Positions 44,501-52,705 of a DNA stretch of 64,000 nucleotides are shown piece by piece. Positions within the stretch are counted from its first letter, which is position 1; each line of letters starts with the position of its first letter. Position numbers and translations under genes: made by a program. The notes under the pieces are model-generated. The model searched no databases. It was not told the origin of the DNA and saw only the letters and a program-made list of their open reading frames with translations. This stretch comes from Oceanobacillus oncorhynchi (GTDB taxonomy: Bacteria > Bacillota > Bacilli > Bacillales > Amphibacillaceae): the NCBI RefSeq assembly GCF_000821065.1, contig NZ_CDGG01000001.1, positions 434,001 to 498,000 on the forward strand, read 5' to 3'.

Positions 44501-44683
44501 CATCGATTCGGACAGAAGAATGTGGTGCAGGTTATCCGTCTGGTGACAGAAGGCACGATTGAAGAAAAAATTTATGAGCTGCAGCAAAAGAAAAGAGAAT
44601 TAATTGATCAGGTCATCCAGCCTGGAGAAACGATGCTTTCTTCTCTAAGCGAAGATGATATTAAAGAACTTTTAAGTTTGTAG
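41531..44683 (+). CDS. SNF2/RapA-type ATPase with SWIM zinc finger
   Basis: A DNA- or RNA-polymerase-remodelling SF2 ATPase of 1050 residues, of the B. subtilis YwqA type. A SWIM zinc finger lies near the N-terminus, with ligands C70, C72, C81 and H83 (CDCPAFEVYGYCKH). A long region of unknown fold follows. The SNF2 core begins near residue 605: motif I DDMGLGKT, DEAQ box, ALSGTPIENS, then in the second lobe IFSQFTSMLD, SLKAGGTGLNLTGAD and GRAHRFGQ. A TTG start lies behind AAAGGTGG, 5 bp after the MFS stop. Family members are linked to transcription recycling or repair; the target here is unknown. Confidence 0.92.
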   Translation: MKQIKDINIKNAFPDNFYRRGLNYFRTNKVKDLMYNPNQLTWSATVQGTEDYFVEVNTNDLQQGSIDMHCDCPAFEVYGYCKHIVAALLAVQSYENSDVKPKVNHYRLNRFMEAIRGTRSVTENASYQHPVKVEYIVSWSYLRHLQVELKIGEKHRYVVKNAADFLENYFRKRDHYFSKKFTFQAGKHVVEEADQEIFELLYQASKSADLYDSYNYAGKRSSERYLLIPPVLAKNLLYKLMEREAAVKTEREEYKEVQIVDGELPFQFDVMKNDQHISLNLQQGNEMTFFPNYDVLFLDGVFYFPKREQVPVLKELEMFRLENIYFDVPVEQTDTFLSEIMPALETVGQVQLDERIADEVIKEPLKARCYLELREDLIVGRLEYHYGTHVIDPFQGKKDSDVMLIRDVDKESLIMQHIEEANFKYNGRELYMSVDEEDLYYFLYKILPSLDKDVELFLSSDFKRLFFDYDPQPSTSVRMEGQNNLLEIGFSIDGVDDNEINRVLQAVIEKKRYFRLNSGQMLDLDTEEFASIQRFFDGLGMDKDAVQDGQVQMPVYRGAQLDELLDTKKQYDSNFRELLSHLKSPEEQVYELPENLQASLRTYQKVGYQWFKSLSQYQLGGILADDMGLGKTLQSIAYIASESKGNPVGPHLIVVPSSVVYNWKSELEKFAPHLTSVILTGQPAERHKRMESAAETDVWITSYATLRQDIDYYQEIMFQTLLLDEAQYIKNYQTKTSKAIRTLHATRRFALSGTPIENSIEELWSIFQVVLPGLMPDQKTFRQLDSSKVAAITKPFILRRLKRDVLKELPEKIESVHISELTNDQKDLYVGYLRKLQQEAAVSMQEDSFQQNRMKILAGLTRLRQICCHPSMFVENYEGRSGKLEQLMETVETAINNGKRLLIFSQFTSMLDIIRERLEAAEHDYFYLSGETPSKNRVEMSERFNQGEKGIFLISLKAGGTGLNLTGADTVILYDLWWNPAVEDQATGRAHRFGQKNVVQVIRLVTEGTIEEKIYELQQKKRELIDQVIQPGETMLSSLSEDDIKELLSL

Positions 44684-44713
44684 ACATCAATGTAGAATAT
44701 TCCTTTCTAAATA

Positions 44714-44746
44714 ACAAAAAAGACGGCCATGCTCCGTCTTTTTTGT
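44714..44746. terminator. Bidirectional terminator
   Basis: A perfect 13-bp stem, ACAAAAAAGACGG with CCGTCTTTTTTGT, and a 7-nt loop lies between convergent genes. Confidence 0.92.
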
Positions 44747-44752
44747 TTGGCA

Positions 44753-46015
44753 TTATTGATTTAAACTGAACAGCTTTCTGGGTCTTCCCTTCGAATAGGG
44801 ACTTTCCTTTCCGGAAATTTTAATAATCTCTCCGGACAGCAATTTTTTTACAGTCCGTTCGGCACTGCGCTTGCTGACCTGATAAAACATTGCAATATCG
44901 TTTGATGAGAATGGTTCATTATTGCGTTCAACAATAAATTGAATAAAAAGATAAGATAATTCATTGTTTAAGCGGGCTTGATGAACAAGCTCATGAAATA
45001 ATTTATTGGTGTCGATATGTTTCCGCTGGCCGATAGGACCAATGATTTCCTGACATTCATTAACCAGATAACTGAGGCTATGCCGATCACTCCGGCAGGC
45101 TTCCAGGGCCATAAACGCATTTTTTTGAGAAGAAAGAGGATTCAATCCCAGTCCAAATGCCAGTCCAATAGAACAGCCGGCAAGCTTTTCTACCTCCTCG
45201 ATAAAGGGAAAGTCGCGATAGTTTTCTTTAATCACTTTAATCAGCTTGCTTGTACCGATGATAAAATAGTGATTATCTTTATTCGGTAAAAGTATAGCCT
45301 CATACTTTTGACAAAATGTACTGACATATTTTCTGACTTCTGTATGTATTTGATGATGCATATGGATAGGGAGGCTTTCTTTTAAAAATAAAATACCTGT
45401 TACTACAAGGCCGGTTGAATGCTTCTGTACCTCCAGTGTTTGTACTACTTTTTCCAATGCCTGATAAATACGCTTATCAGGTATTGGAATATAATGAACA
45501 GGTAACGCTTCTTGAAAAAGCCTATTATAGACATCTCTTCTCGAGGTCAGAATTAAATCTATTTTTTTCTGCAAAAATAAATCCTTATGGAAATCAATCA
45601 GCATTTGCACATTGAAATAACTCTGCTTGGTATAGCTGGCTGAAATAAAATCATATTCTGTCATGGCGATATCATCCTTGAAATCAATGTGCTTGATATC
45701 TTCCGGATAATCGATGGATATGCATTTTTTCTTAGAAAGCTGTCCGATACGTAAGATAGATGACAAAATACTATATTCATCGTAAGCGATATAAAGCATG
45801 ATTTGCTGACGCTTTTGTTTTAAAGCTTCACTGTAGGCACTGTAATCAGTGAAAAGAAGTGCGTCACACATCATGGCTCCCTCTGCTCGAACTGCAGCAT
45901 TGCATGATTCGGACAATACAAAAGGGAGGACGTCGATAGATGGAAATTGTTCTGCGATTTCTTGTACTCTTTGAACGATTGTTTTTTCTCCTAAAACCCC
46001 TAGTGTTATATTCAT
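44753..46015 (-). CDS. Three-domain transcriptional regulator (PrpR-N-like, GGDEF-like, winged HTH)
   Basis: A 420-residue cytoplasmic regulator without a family name I can give firmly. Residues 1-190 alternate strands and helices as in the PrpR-N sensor fold (DLILTSRRDVYNRLF then LPVHYIPIPDKRIYQAL). The middle (about 200-310) looks like the degenerate GGDEF of CdaR/PucR-type regulators (VTGILFLKES, GCSIGLAFGLG). The C-terminus is a winged helix (SSNDIAMFYQVSKRSAERTVKKL, then GRPRKLFSL). It lies in an operon behind the serine hydrolase, divergent from the TAXI transporter, and is the natural candidate to sense the imported solute. Domain calls are by pattern only. Confidence 0.65.
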   Translation of the reverse strand: MNITLGVLGEKTIVQRVQEIAEQFPSIDVLPFVLSESCNAAVRAEGAMMCDALLFTDYSAYSEALKQKRQQIMLYIAYDEYSILSSILRIGQLSKKKCISIDYPEDIKHIDFKDDIAMTEYDFISASYTKQSYFNVQMLIDFHKDLFLQKKIDLILTSRRDVYNRLFQEALPVHYIPIPDKRIYQALEKVVQTLEVQKHSTGLVVTGILFLKESLPIHMHHQIHTEVRKYVSTFCQKYEAILLPNKDNHYFIIGTSKLIKVIKENYRDFPFIEEVEKLAGCSIGLAFGLGLNPLSSQKNAFMALEACRSDRHSLSYLVNECQEIIGPIGQRKHIDTNKLFHELVHQARLNNELSYLFIQFIVERNNEPFSSNDIAMFYQVSKRSAERTVKKLLSGEIIKISGKESPYSKGRPRKLFSLNQ

Positions 46016-46072
46016 TTGTTTCCCCCCTTACAGATACCTGTATTTTTTATAGAAAAGGAGAGGCATGGCTGC

Positions 46073-46861
46073 TTAACCTTTCAAATAATGATAGATATGT
46101 GCTCCTGCTCTCTGATGAAATTGCTGTCCCTCTCCATTGTTCGTCCATCCCTCTGTCAGCATAACTGCTTTGAGCTGTTTATCAGCTGTTTGAAAAATAG
46201 CCGCATCATGCTCTGCCCCGGTCAGTTCCCCGGTTTTATGAAATGTCTTGATGGAGGAATCATAGGCAGAAAAAGCAGTCAGTTTGCTGTTGAACTGCTG
46301 ATTTTCCAAGATAGTCAGCATTTGCTCCTGACGATGTTTCGGCAGTATGTTATTTGGCTCTGTCAATAAATCCAGCAGAAGCATGACATCATAGCAGCTC
46401 GTCCGATTCTCCAATCCGAGCTTTATGGCTTCTTCATCCATCAGTTTTCGCTCTAATTTCGTGTGCTTTCCGCCTATTTGTTGAATAAATGCATGGATAG
46501 TATCTAAACCGATGAAATCAATCAATGCATTTGTTGCGGTATTATCAGAGACAATGATCATTAATTCAAGGAGCTGCTGATAGGTATAGTTCTGCTTATC
46601 TGATAAATAAGGAATAACTCCCGCACCGCCAACCATATCGGAGGGGGAGAGATGCACCTGTTTAGATAAATCAATATTTTCTTTTTCTTCTTCATAATAG
46701 GCAGCGGCAAGGATAAACAGTTTAATAATACTGGCGGAACGCAGCGGCTTGTTTTCATTAAAAGCAATTTCATTTTCTCCGGATTGGATCAAATAGCATA
46801 TTTTTACTGGCGGTAAAGGTTTTATGGAATAAATAGCATGCTTTAACATTTTTAATGACAA
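46073..46861 (-). CDS. Serine hydrolase, class A beta-lactamase fold, no signal peptide
   Basis: A 262-residue penicillin-recognising hydrolase of the PER/COG2367 type. Catalytic motifs are S44-I-I-K47 (SxxK), S105-D-N107 (SDN) and K209-T-G211 (KTG). The omega-loop region is DEEAIKLGLENRTS. No signal peptide is present, so the enzyme should act in the cytoplasm, which is unusual for beta-lactamase and suggests an amide or peptide substrate other than an antibiotic. A TTG start at 46861 lies 8 bp after GAGGTGAT. The regulator gene follows in the same direction after 57 bp, and the TAXI genes run away on the other strand. Confidence 0.83.
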   Translation of the reverse strand: MSLKMLKHAIYSIKPLPPVKICYLIQSGENEIAFNENKPLRSASIIKLFILAAAYYEEEKENIDLSKQVHLSPSDMVGGAGVIPYLSDKQNYTYQQLLELMIIVSDNTATNALIDFIGLDTIHAFIQQIGGKHTKLERKLMDEEAIKLGLENRTSCYDVMLLLDLLTEPNNILPKHRQEQMLTILENQQFNSKLTAFSAYDSSIKTFHKTGELTGAEHDAAIFQTADKQLKAVMLTEGWTNNGEGQQFHQRAGAHIYHYLKG

Positions 46862-47060
46862 TGTTTTATCACCTCGTTGGAAAGTGGGTTACATTAATAT
46901 TATGGAATATTCAAAAAGTAGTCAAGAAATACTTGAAAATCGCTTAAAAAAAGAATATACAGCATGTTTTGGCGCTATAAAGCATACAGTAAAAGGAATG
47001 TTTAAAGTGATGAATTTTTTTAATATTATTTATGTAATCGTTTCCTGTTTTGAGAATAAT

Positions 47061-47098
47061 TTGACGTTTGTGTTACTAATATTGTAAACTTATTACAA
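47061..47098 (+). promoter_or_regulatory. Candidate promoter and operator of the TAXI operon
   Basis: TTGACG (47061-47066), 16 bp, TGTAAA (47083-47088). The -10 is overlapped by the inverted repeat TTGTAA-N5-TTACAA (47082-47098) and the nested TTAC-N7-GTAA (47073-47087), plausible sites for the divergently encoded regulator. Confidence 0.4.
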
Positions 47099-47132
47099 GT
47101 ACGATACTTTTTTGTAAAAGGGGGACTTTTAG

Positions 47133-48122
47133 ATGAAAAAGAATTGGTTAAGCCCACTGGCACTTATTTTTGCATTATTGTTATTATTAGCAGCCTGCGG
47201 CGGTGACGACGGCAATGCAGACGATGGCGGCGAGGAAGCTGGAGATCCGGGTACAGATCCGGAAATGATTCAGATTGCTACCGGCGGAACAAGTGGAACA
47301 TACTACCCGCTTGGAGGAGAAATGGCAACCATTATTTCAAGTAATACAGATGTAACAGCGGATGCGATTTCCTCTAATGCTTCAGCAGAAAATGTTCTGT
47401 CCATAGAGAATGGCGATGTAGAAATTGCTTTTGTACAAACAGATGTGGTAGCACATGCTGAGGAAGGAATTAATGCTTTTGATGAGCCTGTCGAAAATGT
47501 ACAGGCAATGGGTTCTTTATACCCGGAGACGGTTCAAATCGTTACAACAGAGGGTTCTGGAATTGAATCTGTCGAAGACCTGGCAGGAAAAACTGTTTCC
47601 GTTGGTGCTCCTGGATCAGGTACATTTATCAATGCGGAACAAATCCTGGAGGTTCACGATATGACAATAGACGATATTGATGCTCAAAATCTGGACTTTG
47701 GTGAATCTACCGGAGGAATCCAGGATGGCAATATTGATGCTGCGTTTATCACTTCAGGAACGCCTACCGGTGCGGTAGAAGGGTTGGCTGCTTCTGTAGA
47801 TGTGGCTATTGTTCCGATTGCACAGGATAAGATTGAGGAGCTGACGGAAGCATATCCTTACTATGCTGCAGATACGATTGAAGAAGGTACTTATAGTCTA
47901 AGTGAAGATGTAGAAACAGTTGCTGTATTAGCGGCATTGGCTGTAAACAGTTCTTTATCTGAAGACCTTGTTTATGAGATGACCAAAGCAATCTATGAAA
48001 ATGCAGAAGGGATGGCGCATGACAAAGCATCCTTCATCACACTGGATACTGCGTTAGACGGAATTGATATTGAAGTGCATCCAGGTGCACAGAGGTACTT
48101 TGACGAAGAGGGTATTGAATAA
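47133..48122 (+). CDS. TRAP-TAXI solute receptor lipoprotein
   Basis: The extracytoplasmic binding protein of a TAXI-type TRAP importer. The lipobox is LLAAC, with the lipidated Cys at about residue 22, followed by a Gly/Asp-rich spacer. The mature part starts QIATGGTSGTYYPLGGEMA, the signature of the TAXI (NMT1-like) family. Other typical blocks are SNASAENVLSIENGDVEIAF, LAGKTVSVGAPGSGT and GNIDAAFITSGTPTGAV. AAAGGGGG precedes the ATG. TAXI systems carry dicarboxylates, glutamate or unknown acids; the ligand here is not identifiable. A partial terminator separates it from the membrane genes, which would favour higher receptor levels. Confidence 0.93.
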   Translation: MKKNWLSPLALIFALLLLLAACGGDDGNADDGGEEAGDPGTDPEMIQIATGGTSGTYYPLGGEMATIISSNTDVTADAISSNASAENVLSIENGDVEIAFVQTDVVAHAEEGINAFDEPVENVQAMGSLYPETVQIVTTEGSGIESVEDLAGKTVSVGAPGSGTFINAEQILEVHDMTIDDIDAQNLDFGESTGGIQDGNIDAAFITSGTPTGAVEGLAASVDVAIVPIAQDKIEELTEAYPYYAADTIEEGTYSLSEDVETVAVLAALAVNSSLSEDLVYEMTKAIYENAEGMAHDKASFITLDTALDGIDIEVHPGAQRYFDEEGIE

Positions 48123-48133
48123 ATAAATAGAAT

Positions 48134-48183
48134 AAGCCGGCTCCACCCCAGAGAATGCAGGGATAGGCTGCCGGCTTTTTTTA
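48134..48183 (+). terminator. Terminator or attenuator after the TAXI receptor
   Basis: AAGCCGGC and GCCGGCTT enclose about 28 nt with weak inner pairing, then TTTTTT. Some read-through into the permease genes is expected. Confidence 0.65.
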
Positions 48184-48214
48184 AGCACAGCTTGTAAAAT
48201 TAGGTGATGCTAAA

Positions 48215-48757
48215 ATGCGGAGAAAGTGGGTAAAATTCCTTCTTTTATTTCTTTTGATTGGAGGAGGAATTGGACTTGGCGTGAATTATCCGATTCAGAC
48301 AGCGTTAGTTTTTAACGACGGCGAATCCGGAGAATTGACGGCTTTTTTACCTTTAAAAGAGAATGACCATTTCTCGATTACGTTCACTCACTCGATCCAT
48401 TTAACAGATGTGGTGGAGAAATACAGGGTGACAGAGGATTTGATGATCGAGCAATATGAAATAATTTATGAAGAGTTTGGTATTGGTATGCCCAATAATG
48501 CGGGTGAGGGCGAAGAATTTGTTTATGAGGATGGAAAATACCATATAAAAAATATGGAACATCGATTTGAATCGTTAAATATCCGGAATGGAGAAGTTGT
48601 TTCGAATCATCGGCTGGCTTGGGCAGATCATCAGGATATCAAGGAGTGTTGTGAAGTTCCTTTTAATGACTACTTTGTGCCGGGAGATTGGTATAGAGTA
48701 AAAATAGATGAAATAACATTGCTTGATTATTGGAAAGGAGAGAAAATCAGTGAGTGA
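48215..48757 (+). CDS. DUF1850 protein associated with TAXI transporters
   Basis: A 180-residue protein with an N-terminal membrane helix (FLLLFLLIGGGIGLGVNY). The exported domain carries FSITFTHSIHLTDVVEKYRV, the conserved core of DUF1850. Such genes sit almost exclusively between TAXI receptor and permease genes, so a helper role in that importer is likely though undefined. It overlaps the permease gene by 8 bp. GGTGATG precedes the ATG. Confidence 0.85.
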   Translation: MRRKWVKFLLLFLLIGGGIGLGVNYPIQTALVFNDGESGELTAFLPLKENDHFSITFTHSIHLTDVVEKYRVTEDLMIEQYEIIYEEFGIGMPNNAGEGEEFVYEDGKYHIKNMEHRFESLNIRNGEVVSNHRLAWADHQDIKECCEVPFNDYFVPGDWYRVKIDEITLLDYWKGEKISE

Positions 48758-50744
48758 AAAAGAGAAGGATCAGCTTTCAGAAAAAGGACAGCAGGAGTTG
48801 TTGGAGAAATATGATGCAGAAGCAAAGACCAGAAATGTAAAGGGTAAGATATATCACGTTATCTTTCTTGGGTTAATTGCCTTTTCTGTATTTCAATTAT
48901 ATACCGGAATTTTTGGTCAGCTGACTGCTTATATTCAACGAACCATTCACTTAGGATTTGCACTTTCACTTATTTTCTTATTATTCCCGGCTGCCCGTGG
49001 AATGAGAAAGGATAAAATCCCTTGGTATGATTATATTTTAATGCTGTTATCCATTCTTGTCTGCGGCTATTGGCCGGTGTATTATGATACATTAGTTCAG
49101 CAGTTTGGCGGCATTTCTGTCATGCAAATGGTTGTGGGCGGGCTTGGAATCCTGCTTGTGTTGGAAGCAGCCAGACGTGCAGTAGGTCTGCCGATTACAA
49201 TTATTGCACTATTGTTTCTTAGCTATGCACTACTCGGTCCAAATATACCTGGAATGTTTGCGCATGCCGGTCTGTCGCTGGAGCAGTTGATTCAATCGAT
49301 GTTCTTTACGACAGAAGGAATTTTAGGAACTCCTTTGCAGGTATCGTCTACATATATATTCTTATTCCTTTTATTTGGCGCTTTTTTAGTGCAGACAGGG
49401 GTAGGAAATTATTTTAATGATTTAGCTATATCCATCGCCGGTAAAAGAGTAGGCGGGCCTGCAAAAGTAGCTATTTTTTCAAGTGCATTAAATGGAACTA
49501 TCTCGGGGAGCTCTGTTGCAAATACAGTAACAACAGGCTCGTATACGATTCCTATGATGAAAAAGCTGGGATATCGGAAGAATTTTGCCGGAGCGGTAGA
49601 AGCAGCCTCCTCTACAGGCGGTCAAATTATGCCGCCGATTATGGGAGCAGCCGCCTTTTTAATGATTGAATTTGCAGGAGAAAGCTATTGGAATATCGCG
49701 AAAGCAGCAGTTATTCCCGCAGCTTTATACTTTGCAGGGATTTGGATCATGACACATTTTGAAGCGAAACGGACAGGCTTAACAGGTCTCCCGGATGAAG
49801 AGATTCCAAGTAAACTCTCCGTTTTAAAAAAGATTCATCTGCTGCTGCCGATTTTAGCCATTGTCTATTTCTTATTTATCGGTGTGAGCGTTGAGAGAGC
49901 AGCTATTTATGGGATTTTAACGACGATTATTGTCAGCTTGTTCCGAAAAGATACGAGAATTACACCGGCTAAATTTATTGTTGCCTTGGAACAAGGGGCC
50001 AGAACAGCATTAGGTGTTGCTGCTGCAACAGCATGTGCTGGTATTATTGTAGGGGTAGTGACAAGAACAGGCTTAGGCCTAAAGCTTGGAAACAGTTTAG
50101 TATCGATTGCTGGTACGATTGCTTCTACACCGGAAATTCAATTGATGCTGACATTGGTATTTACCATGATTACATCGATTATTATCGGCATGGGCTCACC
50201 GACAACCGCCAACTATATTATCACGTCTACAATTGCTCTGCCGGCAATTGTAGCACTAAATGACAATCTGGATGTAGCAATTCCGCTTCTGGCTGCACAT
50301 ATGTTTGTATTCTATTTTGGAATTGTGGCAGATATTACTCCGCCGGTAGCATTAGCTGCCTTCGCGGCAACCGGGATTTCTGGGGGAGAACCGATACGTA
50401 CCGGAGCAAATGCAGCAAGGTTGGCTATCGCAGCATTTATAATTCCGTATATGTTTGTTTTGAATCCGACACTCCTTATGATAGATGCGAACGTGTTCGA
50501 GATTATATTTGCCTTTTTCACGGCTATCCTCGGGATGATAGCGATTGGTGCCGGAATGATTGGTTACTGGTACCGCAGAATCAAATGGTTTGAGCGTATT
50601 TTAGCTATTGCAACTGGATTGATGCTGATTTATCCGGAAGGGTATTCCGATACAATAGGCTTTGTATTATTTGCTATTCAGCTTGTGATTCAATTTATGT
50701 CGAGGGATAAAAATGCGAAGCGCAGTAAAACGCAAGTAAGTTAA
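48750..50744 (+). CDS. TRAP transporter fused permease (4TM+12TM)
   Basis: The membrane component of the TAXI importer, with small and large TRAP subunits fused. The GTG at 48750 is the start because AAAGGAGAG lies 7 bp upstream; the frame extends further without a site. The 664 residues comprise a charged cytoplasmic start (EKEKDQLSEKGQ) and about 16-18 membrane segments. GTISGSSVANTVTTGSYTIP and EAASSTGGQIMPPIMGAAAF are the DctM-type signatures, and MGSPTTANYII and FYFGIVADITPPVALAAF are the second repeat. It is translationally coupled to the DUF1850 gene. Transport should use the Na+ or H+ gradient. Confidence 0.94.
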   Translation: MSEKEKDQLSEKGQQELLEKYDAEAKTRNVKGKIYHVIFLGLIAFSVFQLYTGIFGQLTAYIQRTIHLGFALSLIFLLFPAARGMRKDKIPWYDYILMLLSILVCGYWPVYYDTLVQQFGGISVMQMVVGGLGILLVLEAARRAVGLPITIIALLFLSYALLGPNIPGMFAHAGLSLEQLIQSMFFTTEGILGTPLQVSSTYIFLFLLFGAFLVQTGVGNYFNDLAISIAGKRVGGPAKVAIFSSALNGTISGSSVANTVTTGSYTIPMMKKLGYRKNFAGAVEAASSTGGQIMPPIMGAAAFLMIEFAGESYWNIAKAAVIPAALYFAGIWIMTHFEAKRTGLTGLPDEEIPSKLSVLKKIHLLLPILAIVYFLFIGVSVERAAIYGILTTIIVSLFRKDTRITPAKFIVALEQGARTALGVAAATACAGIIVGVVTRTGLGLKLGNSLVSIAGTIASTPEIQLMLTLVFTMITSIIIGMGSPTTANYIITSTIALPAIVALNDNLDVAIPLLAAHMFVFYFGIVADITPPVALAAFAATGISGGEPIRTGANAARLAIAAFIIPYMFVLNPTLLMIDANVFEIIFAFFTAILGMIAIGAGMIGYWYRRIKWFERILAIATGLMLIYPEGYSDTIGFVLFAIQLVIQFMSRDKNAKRSKTQVS

Positions 50745-50761
50745 GAAAATAAAAAAATGGG

Positions 50762-50798
50762 GAAGAAGTTCTTTGAGATAAGAGCTTCTTTTTTTACA
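50762..50798 (+). terminator. Terminator after the TRAP permease
   Basis: GAAGAAGTTCTT pairs with AAGAGCTTCTT (one bulge), then TTTTTT. Confidence 0.8.
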
Positions 50799-50915
50799 TT
50801 ATAGGATGATATTTTAGCAATTTTTACAGTGGAAGAGCAAATACAGGTTTTTCTAATGCTTTCCCTTTATAATAAAAGCAAAGAATAAGGTGAGAAAAAT
50901 CAGGAGTGCAAATCA

Positions 50916-52256
50916 ATGGCTAAGAAATATGATTTTACAAAAGGAAGTATCGGCAAAAGCCTTTTTTATTTTTCCGGACCCATTCTTTTGGCAAATCTGC
51001 TGCAAACCTCATATCAATTTGTAGACAGTTTGTGGGTCGGAAATTTGCTTGGTGCGAACGCCCTAGGTGCAGTTGCCATTTCCGGGAGCATTATATTTGT
51101 GGTGCTCTCATTAATTATTGGTTTAAATAATGCTGCTCTGACCATTTTGTCGCAGCAGCAGGGGAAGCAGAATGAAGAGGGGCTGAAGCGTTATTTGAAT
51201 GCATTTGTTGTTCTGATGACATCGGTTGCATTATTACTTGGCGTCTCCGGGTATATTTTTGCAGAGGTGCTGCTGACCATGCTGGGAACACCGGAAGCAA
51301 TGGCAGCAGATGCCGCTGCCTATCTGCGGATTAACTTTATGGGGATTCTTTTACTGTTTGGCTATAACTTTATCAGTACAGTACTGCGTTCCATTGGAGA
51401 CAGTAAAACACCGCTTTACTTTGTAACAGTAGCAGTCCTGCTGAATACCGTATTGGACCCGCTATTTATTCATGTATTTGACTGGGGCATCAATGGCGCA
51501 GGCTATGCTACAGTGATATCACAAGGTGTTTCCTTTTTAATTGGATTCTTTTATATTCTGAAGAAGGATTTAGCTCCGTTTACGATTCCAAGTCTGCCAA
51601 AATGGAAAGAAATTAAATTGATTTTGCATATCGGCATCCCATCCAGCCTGCAGATGGCAGTGATTTCTGCTGGTGCAGCTGCCATTATCGGGGTAGTGGC
51701 TGTACATGGAGAAGCAGTTGTTTCAGGGTATAGTGCAGCACAGCGTCTGGATAGTTTATTAATGCTGCCTGCACATGCTTTAAGTATTGCCATTTCCAGT
51801 ATGGCTGGGCAGAATATCGGTGCACAAAACTGGGGAAGAGTCAGAGAAGTGGCGAAGTTTGGGGTGATATATAATTTTCTTATTATGCTGTTTATCGGTA
51901 TTATCGTCGCCATTTTTGCTGAATATGGGGTAAGGTTGTTTATTCAGGACGAAGCTTCTGTCCAATTTGGTACAATATATCTTCAGATTGTTGCATTATG
52001 CTATCCGTTTTTAGGGATTAATTTTATCTTAAACGGTGTTGTCCGGGCAGCAGGCGCAATGTATCCGATTCTTATATTAAATATCATTTCTTTCTGGATA
52101 CTGCGTTATCCCCTGGCTGCCTTATTCTCTTGCCTGTTTGGTGAAATTGGCATTGCAATTGGTGTAGGGGCAAGCTTTATCCTAAGCAGCGCGGTTGCTA
52201 TTCTATATTATCGTTTCGGGAAATGGAGAGAGAAGAAGCTATTCGCAGATGCTTAA
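50916..52256 (+). CDS. MATE family efflux transporter
   Basis: A cation-coupled multidrug and toxin extruder of 446 residues and 12 membrane segments. It begins GSIGKSLFYFSGPILLANLLQ. YQFVDSLWVGNLLGANALGAVA is the MATE first-repeat motif, with AISSMAGQNIGAQNWGRVREV opening the second half. VLRSIGDSKTPLYF and VVRAAGAMYPILI are the paired family motifs. AGGAGTG precedes the ATG. The next gene's start lies 17 bp beyond the stop and a lysozyme-like gene overlaps that one, so the three probably form an operon. Confidence 0.93.
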   Translation: MAKKYDFTKGSIGKSLFYFSGPILLANLLQTSYQFVDSLWVGNLLGANALGAVAISGSIIFVVLSLIIGLNNAALTILSQQQGKQNEEGLKRYLNAFVVLMTSVALLLGVSGYIFAEVLLTMLGTPEAMAADAAAYLRINFMGILLLFGYNFISTVLRSIGDSKTPLYFVTVAVLLNTVLDPLFIHVFDWGINGAGYATVISQGVSFLIGFFYILKKDLAPFTIPSLPKWKEIKLILHIGIPSSLQMAVISAGAAAIIGVVAVHGEAVVSGYSAAQRLDSLLMLPAHALSIAISSMAGQNIGAQNWGRVREVAKFGVIYNFLIMLFIGIIVAIFAEYGVRLFIQDEASVQFGTIYLQIVALCYPFLGINFILNGVVRAAGAMYPILILNIISFWILRYPLAALFSCLFGEIGIAIGVGASFILSSAVAILYYRFGKWREKKLFADA

Positions 52257-52273
52257 ACAGGGGAGGATCATGG

Positions 52274-52705
52274 ATGATTTGGATTGTCGGTTTCGTATCC
52301 GGCCTTGTACTTGGCGGCTTCTTATATGCTTTGCAGCAATGGACAGCGATTCCTGTTTACATCCTGCTGATGAATGTAGATTATTTTCCCGTAATTGGCG
52401 GAATGAATTTTCCTAATTGGGTAGAGTTTTCCTTCCATTTGGGTGTTTCTGTGGCTATTGTCTGGATTCTCTATCGCGTATTAACAAAGAAACATCTGGA
52501 GCAGAAGCTGATGTCTTATATATATTGTAATGCTGCGATTGGCCTGCTTATTTTCCCGACAACGATGCTATCTGACCGGACTCCAGAAATAGGCAGTATA
52601 GAGGCATGGCTTATCTGGCTGGCCGGACATATGGTATATGGTATTTCTATATGGGGGATGCTGAGGATAGGTGAATGGGTAAAGGAGAAAAAATATGAAA
52701 CGTAG
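52274..52705 (+). CDS. Hypothetical membrane protein (4 TM)
   Basis: I do not recognise a family with confidence; the layout is somewhat like YagU-type proteins. The ATG at 52274 is used (GGGGAGGATC upstream); the frame is open into the end of the MATE gene. The 143 residues have four membrane segments (about 3-20, 54-70, 81-100, 113-128) with a basic cytoplasmic loop (RVLTKKHLEQK) between the second and third. It sits between a MATE pump and a lysozyme-like protein and overlaps the latter by 11 bp. Confidence 0.65.
   Translation: MIWIVGFVSGLVLGGFLYALQQWTAIPVYILLMNVDYFPVIGGMNFPNWVEFSFHLGVSVAIVWILYRVLTKKHLEQKLMSYIYCNAAIGLLIFPTTMLSDRTPEIGSIEAWLIWLAGHMVYGISIWGMLRIGEWVKEKKYET

Noticed and set aside
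46884..47087. 67-codon open frame upstream of the TAXI receptor
   Set aside because: It has no ribosome site and runs into the candidate promoter and operator of the TAXI operon; AT-driven composition.
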